Shown: positions 10,300-20,754 of the stretch, in pieces | Layout: each line of letters begins with the position of its first letter | Numbering within the stretch: position 1 is the stretch's first letter | NCBI GenBank assembly: GCA_037043455.1 | Contig: JAWPHD010004399.1 | Location: 1 to 64,000 of the forward strand | Direction of reading: 5' to 3' | Source: Cyrtodaria siliqua | Taxonomy: Eukaryota; Mollusca; Bivalvia; Adapedonta; Hiatellidae | Length of the DNA: 64,000 nt | Made by a program: the position numbers and the translations under genes | The notes under the pieces: model-generated | What the model was told of the DNA's origin: nothing | The model's input: the letters and a program-made list of their open reading frames with translations, nothing else | Database searches by the model: none

Positions 10300-12500
10300 A
10301 TATATATGAGAGATAATTCAATCATGGTCCCAGGAGTGTGACATGAATGACTAATTTTCAGATAAGTTATTTTTCATTGATTTCAGCTATTTTTCAAAGC
10401 ATAACCATCAAATATTTAAGACATGACAGGGGAACATAACTGCATGTAGGGTTTTCGAGAAATTTTGTATCAAAGATGCCTCTGACATTTTGTTGTGTCC
10501 ATTAAGGCTCCATTTATGGCAAATTATGGCTTATATAAAACAAAAAAATGCTTGATTGATGTCATCAAGTAGATTGTATTGAATTTACTCCAAATTTATA
10601 CCTTCAACTACATTGTGTCTATTTTCACGAGGAACCAAATATGGACAGTTACGACCGCAACATATGACTGCAAAACGTTTTTTTTTATTTCTCAGATACC
10701 ACCTGAAGCATGCACAAACATGTATGTTTCATGACTCTAGTAAAATAATAATTTCCATAAAGAAATAAATGTTTTGAAAATCCTCAAGCTCTTTTATTTG
10801 TGTAGCTTCCATAATTTGTTGCGTACGTAACTCGGACAACAAAATGCAAAGCCAATTTCAGAAAACTCTCAATTGGTGAAATGGTGAAGTGGCAATTGAG
10901 ACTGACAACACTGTATATAGGTTATTTCAGCCGATGAGCATGAAATGGATGCATTGAGCATGATTGATACTCCTAGGGAAGCTGTTGGAAACAAAATTGT
11001 TATGAACACAACACACATCGTACACTTTACAACAAAAATAGACATAATTTAATTCATGATTGATTTAATTACACATGAGTTTGAAGTCATTTGAATTCAG
11101 ATAAAACATCTTTTACTCTAGACACGTTTTGTAAAAACAATTCTGGTGTCTAATGTTATGAACAACACAAAATTAATAAGAGAGTTGCAAGCTTGTTTGA
11201 ACTGCGTTTGTGAATTAGAATGTTTAATTTGTGTATAAAATGTATATAAGAATGTATTTTCAGTTATAAGTAATGTAACAAGGGCATAAATTTGATTATA
11301 TTCGTGATTCGTTCTGTTCGTAATAACGGGAAACCAAAATATCGTTGTCTGTCGTTATGAACAGCACGTTATCTTTAAAAACACCAATTGAAAAAGTAGA
11401 CATTAAAATTTAGACACACCAAAGGACAGGCAAACGATCTTTTAGTAAAATGATCCAAAGATAAACCGGAAATTCAATTATATTTCGCTGTCACGTATTC
11501 ATGCGTGTCGTCCGTAACAATAGACACCAGCGGTTTGAACAGACATCGGCAGAAATATGCGATCTATGTGTTTATTCCAAACATTGACACATCGCTATAT
11601 CTATGCAAATTGAAATTACTATGTATGCTATACATAACTGCACATCAATATGTTGAATGGTCTTTTATTTTGCTAAATAAGAGGTTTATCGGAACACTAA
11701 ACTTCCCTGTTTCGTTCGTATCCGACACAAAACCATGTGGACACAAAGAACCAAACTATCCCCTGCTCTTCTTCAGACAAGTGACGTAAATAACAAATTG
11801 ATCGATTGGAATTTCCCACTGTACAGTGCCACCTACGTTCTATTTTTAACTGGGGCTTCCCCGAGTGTATGCATTGTACCAGAGTTGCGTTCATAACAAA
11901 GTGGACGACAAAACACAAAGCTACTTCCACAAGTTGATTTCCAAAATATGAGGCCAGGGTTCGCCAAATTGATGTCACTGATAAATTAATTTGATATCAA
12001 TAAGGATATAATACTGCTGTTATAAAGGTTAGGAGACCTATTTACACGCTTTAGTGTTGGTTGTTTTTTCAGGAATAAACGGACACCAATGTTACGAACA
12101 CAACGACTGTTTTGAATATCGTTTAATTTGTTTTAAAGTACCATCCGACGTCATTTAGCAAATGGATTAGAAAATATAATGCATATTCTTTCAAAAAGGT
12201 CCCTAGACATCCTCAATGAGGTACTCTATACTTTGAAATCTCAACTTGATTTTACCCCATTCCATGATGTCACAATTTTGGTTATCAAATCAAATCCGAC
12301 CATTTACTGGCGATTTTTTTTCTTTCTCTTTTAATTCTTTGAATTAAACCCATTTTTGTTATCTACTTTTATATCTCTCAAACATTGCAGAAATGATGTA
12401 TACAATCATTATTTTCGTTTATTTCAAATAACTTCATATTTTCACAAAATTCCCGAGCACCATGATATGGACCAAGATTGAATTATCCCTCATATATATT
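10300..12500. mobile_element. 2.2-kb TIR element without recognisable transposase
   Basis: The left terminus 'atatatatgagagataattc' continues 'aatcatggtcc'. The right terminus (12469-12500) is 'ggaccaagattgaattatcc' followed by 'ctcatatatatt', matching the left in inverse at 29 of about 31 positions. The interior has no long open frame. It does carry a scattered motif related to 'gttatgaacaacac' (near 10998, 11155, 11353, 12092, and inverted near 11886). These could be subterminal or internal binding sites or remnants of an internal repeat. The right end abuts the tandem repeat at the 3' end of the Penelope-like element. Confidence 0.65.
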
Positions 12501-12565
12501 GGGTTTTTATAAACTGTAGCACTATATATTGGGTTTTTATAAACTGTAGCACTGTATAAATGTTT

Positions 12566-12606
<41 letters not shown>
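12501..12606. repeat. 30-bp direct repeat plus (TA)n at the 3' end of the Penelope-like element
   Basis: The unit 'gggtttttataaactgtagc' + 'actatatatt' occurs about twice, followed by a TA run to 12606. Penelope-like elements commonly end in short tandem repeats or microsatellites, so this may mark the element's 3' terminus. Confidence 0.6.
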
Positions 12607-12612
<6 letters not shown>

Positions 12613-12680
12613 TCTAGCAATTATATTGATGCCTTGGCTTTCGGCTTTGCGGCCTTCCTCAGTGGAGTATTTATACACAG
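12600..12680 (-). ncRNA. candidate hammerhead ribozyme motif, Penelope-associated
   Basis: Read on the minus strand, the hammerhead core elements occur in order. CTGAGGA (CUGANGA box) is followed by a short GGC/GCC stem II with loop cgcaaa, then GAAA, then 'gccaaggc' as a minimal stem III, then ATC as the cleavage triplet. Flanking 'taaatactc' and 'gagttta' can pair as stem I. Hammerhead motifs are known from the terminal repeats of Penelope-like elements, and this lies just 3' of the GIY-YIG reading frame. Stem III has an implausibly small loop and the base before the UH position is unpaired as drawn. It may therefore be a decayed copy or a chance match. Confidence 0.4.
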
Positions 12681-12736
12681 TAAAACGGAACTGACGTAAC
12701 GTTATTAAGCGACGTCGTTTGGCGCGCTATTCCTTA

Positions 12737-13428
12737 GTATTGATGCCGTACGGCTTATAAGTTCTGAGCTTATTTATCCATAAGCCCTTGATTGTTTTTC
12801 GGTACATATCTTCCCCATGCAGTTTTTCGAGGCCCATCACCATAAAGTCATTAACGCTATGGCCTTCACTATAAAAATTGGCAGGTACCGACCGGGTCGT
12901 CGCTTGGTCCTGATTCTGGATATATTTCGTAGGTGGCGTTGATATAGTGTATCTCCCGTCTCTTTAACATAAATGTAGTTATTGCAGGTCTTGCAAAATA
13001 CTGCATATATAACGTTGGTAGACTTACAGTCTATATAGTTACGGACGTTGTATACCTTTCCGTCGTTGCCCTGGAACTTATCTGCTTCCATCATGTGCGG
13101 GCACAGGGCGAAGCGTTTCGCTCGACATGGTGCGATTGTGTTGTTTTTACTAAAAAACAGCTTATTGTATTTTTTTATGGACAAGTATGTCTTTAATATT
13201 ACAGTCCCTCTTAAAATCAATTATCGGTGGCTGAGGGAAAATTGCTCTCATTCTGTCCGATGTGTATAGCGTTTTTATGGGTTTTCTCAGAATTCCACCC
13301 ACGTTAGGTAGACCTCGGGAGAAAGTCAATACTAGTGGCACCCGCTTAGATGCTTGCTTATCGCTGTTATATTGAAGAAGATCTTCCCGCTGTTTGTTAT
13401 CGACCTTCTTTAGCTCTCCCTCCACCAC
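12737..13428 (-). pseudogene. Penelope-like element: C-terminal part with GIY-YIG endonuclease
   Basis: Minus-strand frames give 'VLTFSRGLPNVGGILRK', 'DFKRDCNIKDILVHKK', a Cys/His patch 'PCRAKRFALCPHMM', then the GIY-YIG-like core 'NVIYAVFCKTCNNYIYVKET', 'GDTLYQRH', 'NISRIRTKR', and a tail 'MGLEKLHGEDMYRKTIKGLW' ending 'INKLRTYKPYGINTKE'. In the canonical GIY-YIG core the Tyr pairs and a downstream Arg and Glu are catalytic. Here the first motif reads VIYAVF and the second YIYVKE, so it is a variant. A frameshift near 13165-13220 and another near 12890 break the frame. It follows the RT part on the same strand and belongs to the same element. Confidence 0.88.
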
Positions 13429-13494
13429 GTTTCCATCATATCCCCGTGTTTGTAGCTGCGCTCTGATAAACCATTAAGGGCACGACAAGAAAGA

Positions 13495-14130
13495 TCATGG
13501 ACAAACATTAAACGCCACCGTCCCAATGGGCTTTAGGTAGGCGTCATCATAGGGTCCACAGCCTGGGTTACGATAATACAATTTTGCAAAGATTTTACGA
13601 AGTTTATGGTAACGGTAACCCTGAATGAGTAACTTTTTAGTTATACAAAGATTACGAACATCAAAGTCCTCATCTCGAGTAAAAGCTCTAGAAAAACGAA
13701 TAAGTTCAGACACATACACCCCATAAGAAATTGCTCGGGGAACATCCCCATCCAAGTGGGGATAATTAACAATGACAAAATTAAAATCATCTCTCTTGTC
13801 ATAGATTTTGCTAATTATTTTACCATTTTCAATCGAGAGATCTAAATCAAGAAAAGAAGCGTTATTATCAGATATATTAGCTTTGTTAAGCTGAAGATCT
13901 TTAGGATAAATATAATTAACCATAGTAGGAAAGAGAGGGTTGTCAATGTTCAATATATCATCCAGATACCGAGAGGTGTCATTAAAGGCTTCAATAACAT
14001 CTGTCTGGGTATCTGGTGAAAGATTCAACATGAAATCCCTTTCATAGCAAAATAAGAACAAATCTGCAACAAGTGGTGCACAGTTCGTACCCATAGGGAT
14101 ACCAACAAGTTGGTAAGGATGTAGTAACAT
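13495..14130 (-). pseudogene. Penelope-like element: reverse transcriptase palm (motifs B-E)
   Basis: A 211-codon open frame contains the RT motif-B block 'LVGIPMGTNCAPLVADLFLF' (residues 8-27), the catalytic motif 'RYLDDILNI' (YLDD, residues 55-58), 'ASFLDLDLSIENGKIISKIY' and 'DKRDDFNF'. This arrangement, followed by GIY-YIG, is diagnostic of Penelope-like retroelements, which copy RNA at a nicked target. Motif A, with the first catalytic Asp, should lie just upstream. However, the sequence jumps from 'VVEEELREHV' (in the preceding block, about 14145) directly to 'YQLVGIPMG', so an internal deletion has removed it. The element cannot encode an active polymerase. Confidence 0.9.
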
Positions 14131-14960
14131 GTTCTCGTAGCTCCTCCTCCACTACCTCTGCCATTTTTTCTGTAGGATGGTTTCTTCCATTTACTATCGT
14201 CCGTAGTGGCATGCTTTGCTTGTGTAGTTTTGGGTTGCCTTGAAGCTTACCGGAAATACCCCCTGATGTCGTAAGTTATCCTTTCATGTCGTTTGTTATA
14301 GAGCCTTTTTTGTACATTTCAGTAGCTAATTTATTGACCTTATTCTCTACTGTTCGCGTTTTGTCATCAGTGACCTCTGAATATGTGTCGCTGTTGGACA
14401 TTTTCTTCTGAAGCATGTCCACGTATTTATTTCTGTTATTATTTATTTATGACAACTATACCAGAACCCTTATCTGCCGGGCGAATAACAATCGAGGCGT
14501 CATTTAAAAGCTCTCTCATTGCCTGTACCTCTCTCTGTGTGACACTCATTTTGAAGTTTCTCTTTAAGACATTGATAATATCATCCTTTACACTTTTATT
14601 GTACGCGTAAAGCCACTTGTCTCTTCCGGAAGTAGGTGTCCATGTCGATCTTTTCTTGAATTTGTTATATTCATCCAAGCTCTCTTCCTCATCTTCATTG
14701 AAAAAATATTCACGTAGTCGCATGCGTCTCTCCCATGCTCTGAGATCTGCTATAAGTCTTCCATTATCTATGTTCCTTCTGGTAGGTACAAACTTAAGTC
14801 CCTTTGATAACAACGAAATTTGCGATGGAGTGAGTAATTTCGAAGAAATATTGGTATCAACTGTACTATGAGTGTTCGAATCGGCAATACAGTGAGTTCC
14901 TGGAATTGTACGTTTTAATTCAGTCTTTTGGCTGTTACTTGTGATACGCAGGCTTCATAA
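14131..14960 (-). pseudogene. Penelope-like element: N-terminal domain and RT motifs 1-2
   Basis: On the minus strand a frame open from about 14960 reads 'KLLTPSQISLLSKGLKFVPT', 'RNIDNGRLIADLRAWERRMR', 'WTPTSGRDKWLYAYNKSVKD' and 'SIVIRPADKGSGIVVINK'. After a frameshift at about 14440 it continues 'VNKLATEMYKKGSITNDMKG', a stop, then 'GISGKLQGNPKLHKQSMPLR' and 'TIVNGRN'. 'RPADKG' and 'GNPKLHK' are typical Penelope RT1/RT2 landmarks. One indel and one stop codon show it is inactive. No convincing ATG is seen at the 5' end. Confidence 0.87.
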
Positions 14961-15289
14961 CCGCTGCTCCCAACTAAATTCCATTATGTTTATTTCGCTC
15001 TTCGGGGCATTTAATTTTATTAGATACTGGACCATACGCCGTACGACATGGGGAAGCATATAACTCCATGTCCACCGCCGTATGCATGCCATCTTTGGGA
15101 TGGTTAAAATTGTGTACTATTGATTTTATGAATATTGAGTTCTGCTCAACCCGGGGCTAGAGGGCGTGAGCGGTAGCTAGCATATTTCACTACCGCTCAT
15201 GAACAGTCTCAATCAAACCGAGACTGCAATATTTCGTATGTGTCGTGCTCGGCCGTTTCCAAAGGTCCATTATCATACTTTTTTTTTAG
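14961..15289. other. spacer between OTU ORF and Penelope RT
   Basis: Non-coding. It contains two short perfect-stem hairpins: 'gagcggtag...ctaccgctc' at about 15169-15199 and 'gtctcaatcaaaccgagac' at about 15207-15225. If the OTU frame and the RT belong to one element this is their intergenic segment. Confidence 0.5.
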
Positions 15290-16000
15290 CTAGAAGCTGG
15301 TCAGTCTTTGCTTCGGATGTGGTACCAGCATACATAACTGATCACGTATAGACAACTGTAAATGTCCAATATTCTCGGGCCTCTTGCTCATGCGCAATAC
15401 ATCAAAGTGCTGATTATTAAGTTTCATACAAATGAATTTATCAAATTGCGAATTATCCTTCTCGAACGGAAATTGTAGCCACTCTGAGTTAGTATCAGTA
15501 CTATTATACACGTAAATGTTTACCTTATAAACACTGGAGGCTGCATCGACTTCCGCTTCCGTAGCCCATGAACATGAATGTCCGTCTGTATGTTTCATCG
15601 GTTCCATATGTGTATTAAAACACCCATCCACCATCGATGAATATAAATGTTCGTTTTTTACCATGTGTTGGACAACATTGTATCTCACTTCCATGTGACG
15701 AGAGACATCTCCAAGCATTTCTAAAGCAACGCATCTGGAGAAACAATTCCCATCCTTATCAATATGGCGGACCTCTGGTTCAACCATTCTCGAACTTGAA
15801 TCATATTGCATAGCTCGTAACTTCTTTTTCTTAGTTCTTAGAAGATTGACTTGTGCTTTCAAATTTATCGTTTTGATTTCCTTAATCTTTCCTTGAAAAA
15901 CTCGTGAAGGAACCGTCTTTCTAAGCGCAATTAATTGCTCTTCGTTCAATTGTTGTGTATCACTAATAATCCTATTACAAACGCTAACACCATCTTTCAT
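15290..16000 (-). CDS. OTU-family cysteine protease ORF (probably element-borne)
   Basis: An intact 236-codon frame. Residues 1-75 are basic and possibly helical ('LRTKKKKLRAM'). Residues 78-202 form an OTU (ovarian tumour) fold. The signature 'HIDKDGNCFSRCVALE' supplies the catalytic Asp (D83) and Cys (C86); 'SWATEAEVDAAS' (145-156) is the conserved W/E segment; 'LNNQHFDVL' carries the catalytic His (H198). OTU enzymes cleave ubiquitin or ubiquitin-like linkages, and OTU domains are often carried by retroelements. It ends with a TAG and is preceded by a TA run. It lies 330 bp upstream of, and on the same strand as, a Penelope-like RT, which suggests a shared element. It could instead be a remnant of a different retroelement. 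A host gene is less likely because no introns or neighbours support one. Confidence 0.8.
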   Translation of the reverse strand: MKDGVSVCNRIISDTQQLNEEQLIALRKTVPSRVFQGKIKEIKTINLKAQVNLLRTKKKKLRAMQYDSSSRMVEPEVRHIDKDGNCFSRCVALEMLGDVSRHMEVRYNVVQHMVKNEHLYSSMVDGCFNTHMEPMKHTDGHSCSWATEAEVDAASSVYKVNIYVYNSTDTNSEWLQFPFEKDNSQFDKFICMKLNNQHFDVLRMSKRPENIGHLQLSIRDQLCMLVPHPKQRLTSF

Positions 16001-16007
16001 CAGTGAG

Positions 16008-16032
16008 AATGATATATATATATATATATATA
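16008..16032. repeat. (TA)n microsatellite
   Basis: A short AT run exactly at the left boundary of duplicated-segment copy 2 and the upstream side of the OTU frame, so probably an insertion junction. Confidence 0.85.
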
Positions 16033-18072
16033 CGTCATATGCATCGACCTTTCAAACTTTTGTTTCTTAATACAGTCTTCGATACAACCACCCAGACTCG
16101 GCTGGAGTTTTAAAGGGGCTTGCCTGAATATTTGATCACTAAAAACGTTTTGAGAGGAGGGAACACATCAGATGCAGATCCAAGATTTTTGTTTGAGTAT
16201 TTGTGTGTGGGAGGGGCGGAGGCGGGGGCAGCGGAGGATCTTTCGAAATAAAATGTTTTTCTACATGAAGTTTAGTGAATTCTGTTGTATTTTTCCAGAA
16301 TAATTTTCTGTTATATCCGATGATGACTAACAGTAGAAATGGCGCGCGCCCCAGGTAATCCGGCATGCATAAGTTATACTTGTGGGATTTTAGATGGTGG
16401 AGGTCCTGGGTCGGCCTTATCCCTGAATCTACCTTAGTACATGATAAATACACTTTTATTCCCTATGTCTTACCTTAAAATAGCCGGGATAGTCAAGACG
16501 CTGCGTCTAAAACTGTCTCGCCTCTCACTCCTGCGGGTTCAAATCCCACTGGGAGCTCGAATTGCCAAGTGAGAAAGTGTCAATTCTTAATGTATGTTTT
16601 TGTGGTGTGGAAAAATATTGATATTTCCTATTTTAGATGATCTAAATATAATGAATGAAACTAAAACTAACCATTATTTACAAGAATATTCATTGCGGGA
16701 CAGTAATTTGTGCTATCCTAGGTTACGCACCAGGATACATTAAAAGAGTCAAACGGCAATTTTGCTTCTTTTTTTTCAAGTCGCGGCATTTTGTTAGATT
16801 TGTTTAACATTTTACACATTTGAATAGTCCAAATAAATTGCTTTACATATTTCTAACTGTTATTTTGCACCAATAAATGTATTTAAACCTATGGTAGTAC
16901 TAAAAACTCAAATTGTACTACCTTTTATTTCAATATCTGACTTTTAATAAACTGAAATATCGTGCAGCGCGTTTTCTTATCGCCTTGAATGCCCACTAGA
17001 ACAATACAATTTATCCGTTAACCATAACATCGAAATGGATGAGGCCGCCACTATTGAAGGTTAGTTTTTTTCTTTTACAATGTATGCAATACATGAGTGC
17101 TTATTTATTAAAGAATTGTTTAGCATTTTTTCGGCGTTTATGCGGGTTTAAACGTCGGTTGTAAATGGCGTAATCCATGAATCGCGTTAGTGCTTTATGA
17201 TAAATTTGCCATTGATTAACAGCGTTTAAAACCGCAAAACGCCGAAAAAAACATGTTTCGTTGATTTTTCCATTTAATACCGGCAGAACCGAATAAACAG
17301 CGAGAAAAAAAAGCGAATTAATTGTTGTATTTACATTATTTTCCCGTCGCTATAATAGTATCAGAAACAATTTTAATGATAACAAAAAAGCTACTGTCAG
17401 TGTCTTTTCATAGAGTGGAATATCCACATTCTGTTAAGACACAGCGGATGCAAGCACAGTTTCTGCATGCAGTGCGTACAGTCCGTTCACCTTCTTGAAG
17501 CGGAATAGCCACTTTCTATGCGTGCGCAGCCAAGCGTAAATAGACCCAACTCCTTGAAAAATGAAGTATATCCGAGATTAAGCGCTATATTGTTTCAAAT
17601 GAAAGTATCAAGAAAATGCAAAAAATATTAAGTTAATTAAACCAGTTTGCAAAGATGGTACGCAACGAATATCAACTTTATTAGGTGAGGCCATGGCGAA
17701 TAATTGGTCGCTTGTAAAAATGATATCGTGCTCTGCAAACCATCTCATCATATCATGTATGCCAACTAGTTTAATAAATTCTAAAATAATGATGGTTGGT
17801 TGTTTGGTTGAATTGTGGTGTACGTTATTTTCAGCACATTTTAGGTTATATATGACGGTCGACCTTTTGTAGTAGGGGCAGACCACTCACTTTCCCCTAC
17901 AAGTTCATGTAGTGTCAATAATAAATTTCATTGGCCTACAAATAGTGATGCACAAACGCTTGGTCGAGCATTCAAGGCGTATTGCCTGTTGAGAAAACCC
18001 CTATGTTTTAGTCGGTAATGCTTATCGTAATCCTTAACGTAATCCTTACCGTAGTTAGTTGTACAGGTCTAA
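16031..18072. repeat. 2.1-kb duplicated segment, copy 2
   Basis: Direct-orientation homologue of 7081-9252 (see that entry for landmarks), diverged by scattered substitutions and indels of a few to tens of bases. Compared with copy 1 it lacks about 60 bp around the 'gcagtgcaat' region, and lacks the right-hand TTAA-element end. It carries its own degenerate SINE head near 16497-16590 and a minus-strand SINE tail near 17790-17920. Confidence 0.85.
17035..17059 (+). other. possible start micro-exon MDEAATIE (copy 2)
   Basis: Identical 25-base ATG segment to 8099-8123, followed by GTTAGT, a plausible splice donor. See copy 1 for the caveats. Confidence 0.25.
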
Positions 18073-18170
18073 AGTCGTCTCCCACTAATCCCTGTTCATT
18101 GTCACTTAGTTATCGGTGATGAAGTAGGTTATCGTCTGTAGTTGCTCGTGAATCGAGTGTCGTTTGATCA

Positions 18171-18409
18171 GATGTGTTGGTTTGTATGGTGTTTTACGTC
18201 ATTTTCAACACATGCAAGGTTATATATGATGGTCGAGTTTTTTTTGTGGAGGCATACCACTCATTTTTCCTAGGTAGAACCAGTACTGTACCTCTCCATA
18301 AGAATCGACACTTCCTCACAAGTCGAGCTCCCAGCGGGATTTAAACCCGCAGCGGTGAGACGCGAAGGTTTACAACGCAACGTCGTTAACCATTCGGCCA
18401 CGGAGACGC
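18171..18409 (-). mobile_element. full-length tRNA-derived SINE
   Basis: Minus-strand element. The tRNA-like head includes 'gtggccgaatggttaacg' (A box, resembling Leu/Ser tRNAs) and 'gcgggtttaaatcccgc' (B box). It is followed by the body 'gagctcgacttgtgaggaag', 'ggttctaccta', 'gcctccac' and 'tcgaccatcatatataacc', with tail 'acgtaaaacaccatacaaac'. An 11-bp target duplication TCGTTTGATCA flanks it (18160-18170 and 18410-18420). This is the best-preserved copy of the family in the window; others are at about 19240-19440, 30102-30262, 49828-50000, 50205-50342 and 51640-51838. Confidence 0.88.
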
Positions 18410-18420
18410 TCGTTTGATCA

Positions 18421-19095
18421 GAGTTATGCTACAATAGGTCTCGGGTGCTGGTGGTTTTCATTATAGCAGCCTAGCCGATGAACGCGATCAAATTGTAGTT
18501 CTTCTTCTAGATCTAATTCTGTTTTGATTAAGACTTTAATCAATTATTCGCAATCTTCACCATATAGCGTTCTCTGCTTCGACATATTGGAGATAGCGTT
18601 CTGCTTCACGGATTCCAGAAAACTCTAGATTTTCCCGCATCATGCTGCGCCACTGGATATCCATTATTTTTTCTTTCTTGTGCTCTTGGGTTTTGTTTAT
18701 TTTTCCATTGCTTTCATTTGTTTCATGATATTATTACGTTTTCTGTTTCTGTTATCGTATATTTATTATTTAGAGCCCAATATGCCTCCTTTTTGAACAA
18801 GTACTAAGTGTTCAGAAACGATTTCGTAATAAATGTGCGATGCTAGAATGAACTTTAAACGAACCAGATTCATTAAGTGTATGTTGTCTCCTTTCGGATG
18901 ATTAAAAAGAAAAACATTAAGTGTAAATCGTAACAGTCTCCGTACTGTTTTCTTTTCTTATGTCAAGCTCAAATGTTATCTGTGTAGCAAACTGTCTTTG
19001 TGGTACTACATGGAGGTATGCGTTGTACAGTACAGAGGTACCTTGTACATAGATGTAACCCGTATATACATTTAGGTAGCCTGATATATATTTCT
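18421..19095. other. no recognisable feature
   Basis: Unique-looking AT-rich sequence with no supported gene or repeat. Confidence 0.4.
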
Positions 19096-19105
19096 GTCAT
19101 TGTAT

Positions 19106-19185
19106 AACTCTCTCTCTCTCTCACTCTTCCCCTCCCCACCTCCCCCGCACCCCCCCCCCCCCACCCCCAACCCCACCCCACCTTA
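19106..19185. repeat. CT microsatellite and C-rich low-complexity tract
   Basis: (TC)n followed by runs of C and CCCCACC blocks. The Gly/Trp-rich minus-strand frame across it is spurious. Confidence 0.85.
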
Positions 19186-19239
19186 ACACCCACAAAATGT
19201 GGCACGCTTTTAATTGGCTTCTGTATTGAAGATGTGGCC

Positions 19240-19440
19240 TGTGTTTGTTTGGTGTTTAAAGTCATTTTCCAGCCCATTTTAGTCTATGTATGACGGTCGA
19301 GATTTTTTGTGGTGGAAGCATACCACCCACTTATTTGTGGGTAGAACCAGTACTGTATGCCTCCCGCTATACGTAAGAATCATTTTCCTCGAGTAGAAGC
19401 AGTACTGTATAAACCTCCCGCCATCCGTAAGAATGTGTGT
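19240..19440 (-). mobile_element. 5'-truncated SINE with internal duplication
   Basis: Minus-strand body of the same SINE as 18171-18409 ('gtgttta...cattttccagc', 'gacggtcga', 'gtggtggaagcataccaccc', 'agaaccagtactgta'). The stretch 'agtactgta...cctcccgc.atacgtaagaat' is present twice in tandem (near 19349-19382 and 19402-19433). The tRNA head is missing. Confidence 0.8.
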
Positions 19441-20752
19441 TTTTATCTTGGCCAGTAGAGATTATGGGATGGCGAGTTGTCCGTCGTCCTTCGTCCGTCG
19501 TCTGTCGTCCGTCCGTCCGTTAACTTCATTAAGACGATAGGGCCTTCATTTTTTATCCGATCTTTACCCAACTTTAAAGGATTGTTAATAACAATGGAAG
19601 CTCGGATAAGTTCGAAAACCAGCCTGATCGGACCATTAACAGCGGAGTTATGAACTTATGGCCCTTGATTTTGTTAAAAATGCTATATTTTGCCTCGTTA
19701 AGACGATAGCGCCTTCATTTTTCATCTGATCTTTACCAGACTTTACAAGATTGTTACTATCAATAAAAGCTTGGACAAGTTTGAAAATCAACCAAATCGG
19801 AATTATTGCCCTTGATTTAGTTAAAAAAAAATGCTGTATTTTGCCTCGTTAAGACGAAAGGGCCTTCATTTGGCCGGATTTAAATGAAACTTTGCAAGGA
19901 TGATCAGTACCAAGCCTAGTTGTACATATCGTCACTGTGTTTCAGTGAATTATTTTGGCAGAGTTATGGCCCTTTAAAGGTTTTAATACACAAACCTTGT
20001 CTGGACTAGTTCTCCTGAACCCCTGGCCGGATTTAAACGAAACCTTTAGGGATGATCAGTTCAATGTCTAGTTGTGTATATCATCGCTTTGTTCCGCTTG
20101 CATGATTTTTGGCAAAGTTATGGCCCTTTTAAAGTTTTAATACACAAACTTTGTCTTGACTAGTTCTCCTAAACCCCTGGCCGAATTTCAACGAAACTTT
20201 GCAGGGATGATCAGAAACAAGCCTAATTGTGTATATCATCGTCATGTTCTGAATTTTCATGGACATATTGTTGGCGGAGTTATGGCCAGTTAAAGGTGTT
20301 TGATACACAAGGATGATCAGTATCAAGCCTACTTGTGCATATCATCACCGTATTCTGGTTGAATGATTTTTTTGGCAGAGTAATGGCCCTTTAAACGTTT
20401 TAATACACAACCTTTTCCAAACTAGTCTCTCCTGAACTCCTGACCGTGTTTCAACGAATCTTGGTAGGGATGATGAGTACCAAGCCTAGTTGCGTCTATC
20501 ATTGCCGTCTATCTGGTTGAATGTTGAATGATGTTTGGCACAGTTATGGCCCTTTCAAGGTTTTAATACACAAACTTTGTCCAGACTAATTCTCCTGATC
20601 CCCTGGCCGGATTTCAACGAATTTGGCAGAGATGATCAGTACCAAGCCTAGTTGCGTATGTCATTGCCATGTTTTGACATAGTTATGGCCCCTTATACAT
20701 AAGCTTTATCTTATCCAGTAGAGCGTCCACAGGCCCTCTTGGGCCTCTTGTT
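19440..20752. mobile_element. 1.3-kb repeat array with ~190-bp internal units
   Basis: Starts with a 'cgtccgtcgtc' microsatellite-like stretch at 19486-19520. It continues with two or three units of 'gttaagacgatagggcct' and then about five units built on 'atttcaacgaaactttgc', 'gggatgatcagtaccaagcc', 'ttatggccctttaaag' and 'gtccagactagttctcctg'. It ends in an inverted CT-rich motif 'aggccctcttgggcctcttg'. No frame codes. It looks like a non-autonomous dispersed element with internal tandem amplification. Confidence 0.75.
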
Positions 20753-20754
20753 TA

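Noticed and set aside
18330..18409. tRNA gene (Leu/Ser-like) on the minus strand
   Set aside because: The A and B boxes are present, but the sequence continues directly into a SINE body, and the segment is enclosed by an 11-bp target duplication.
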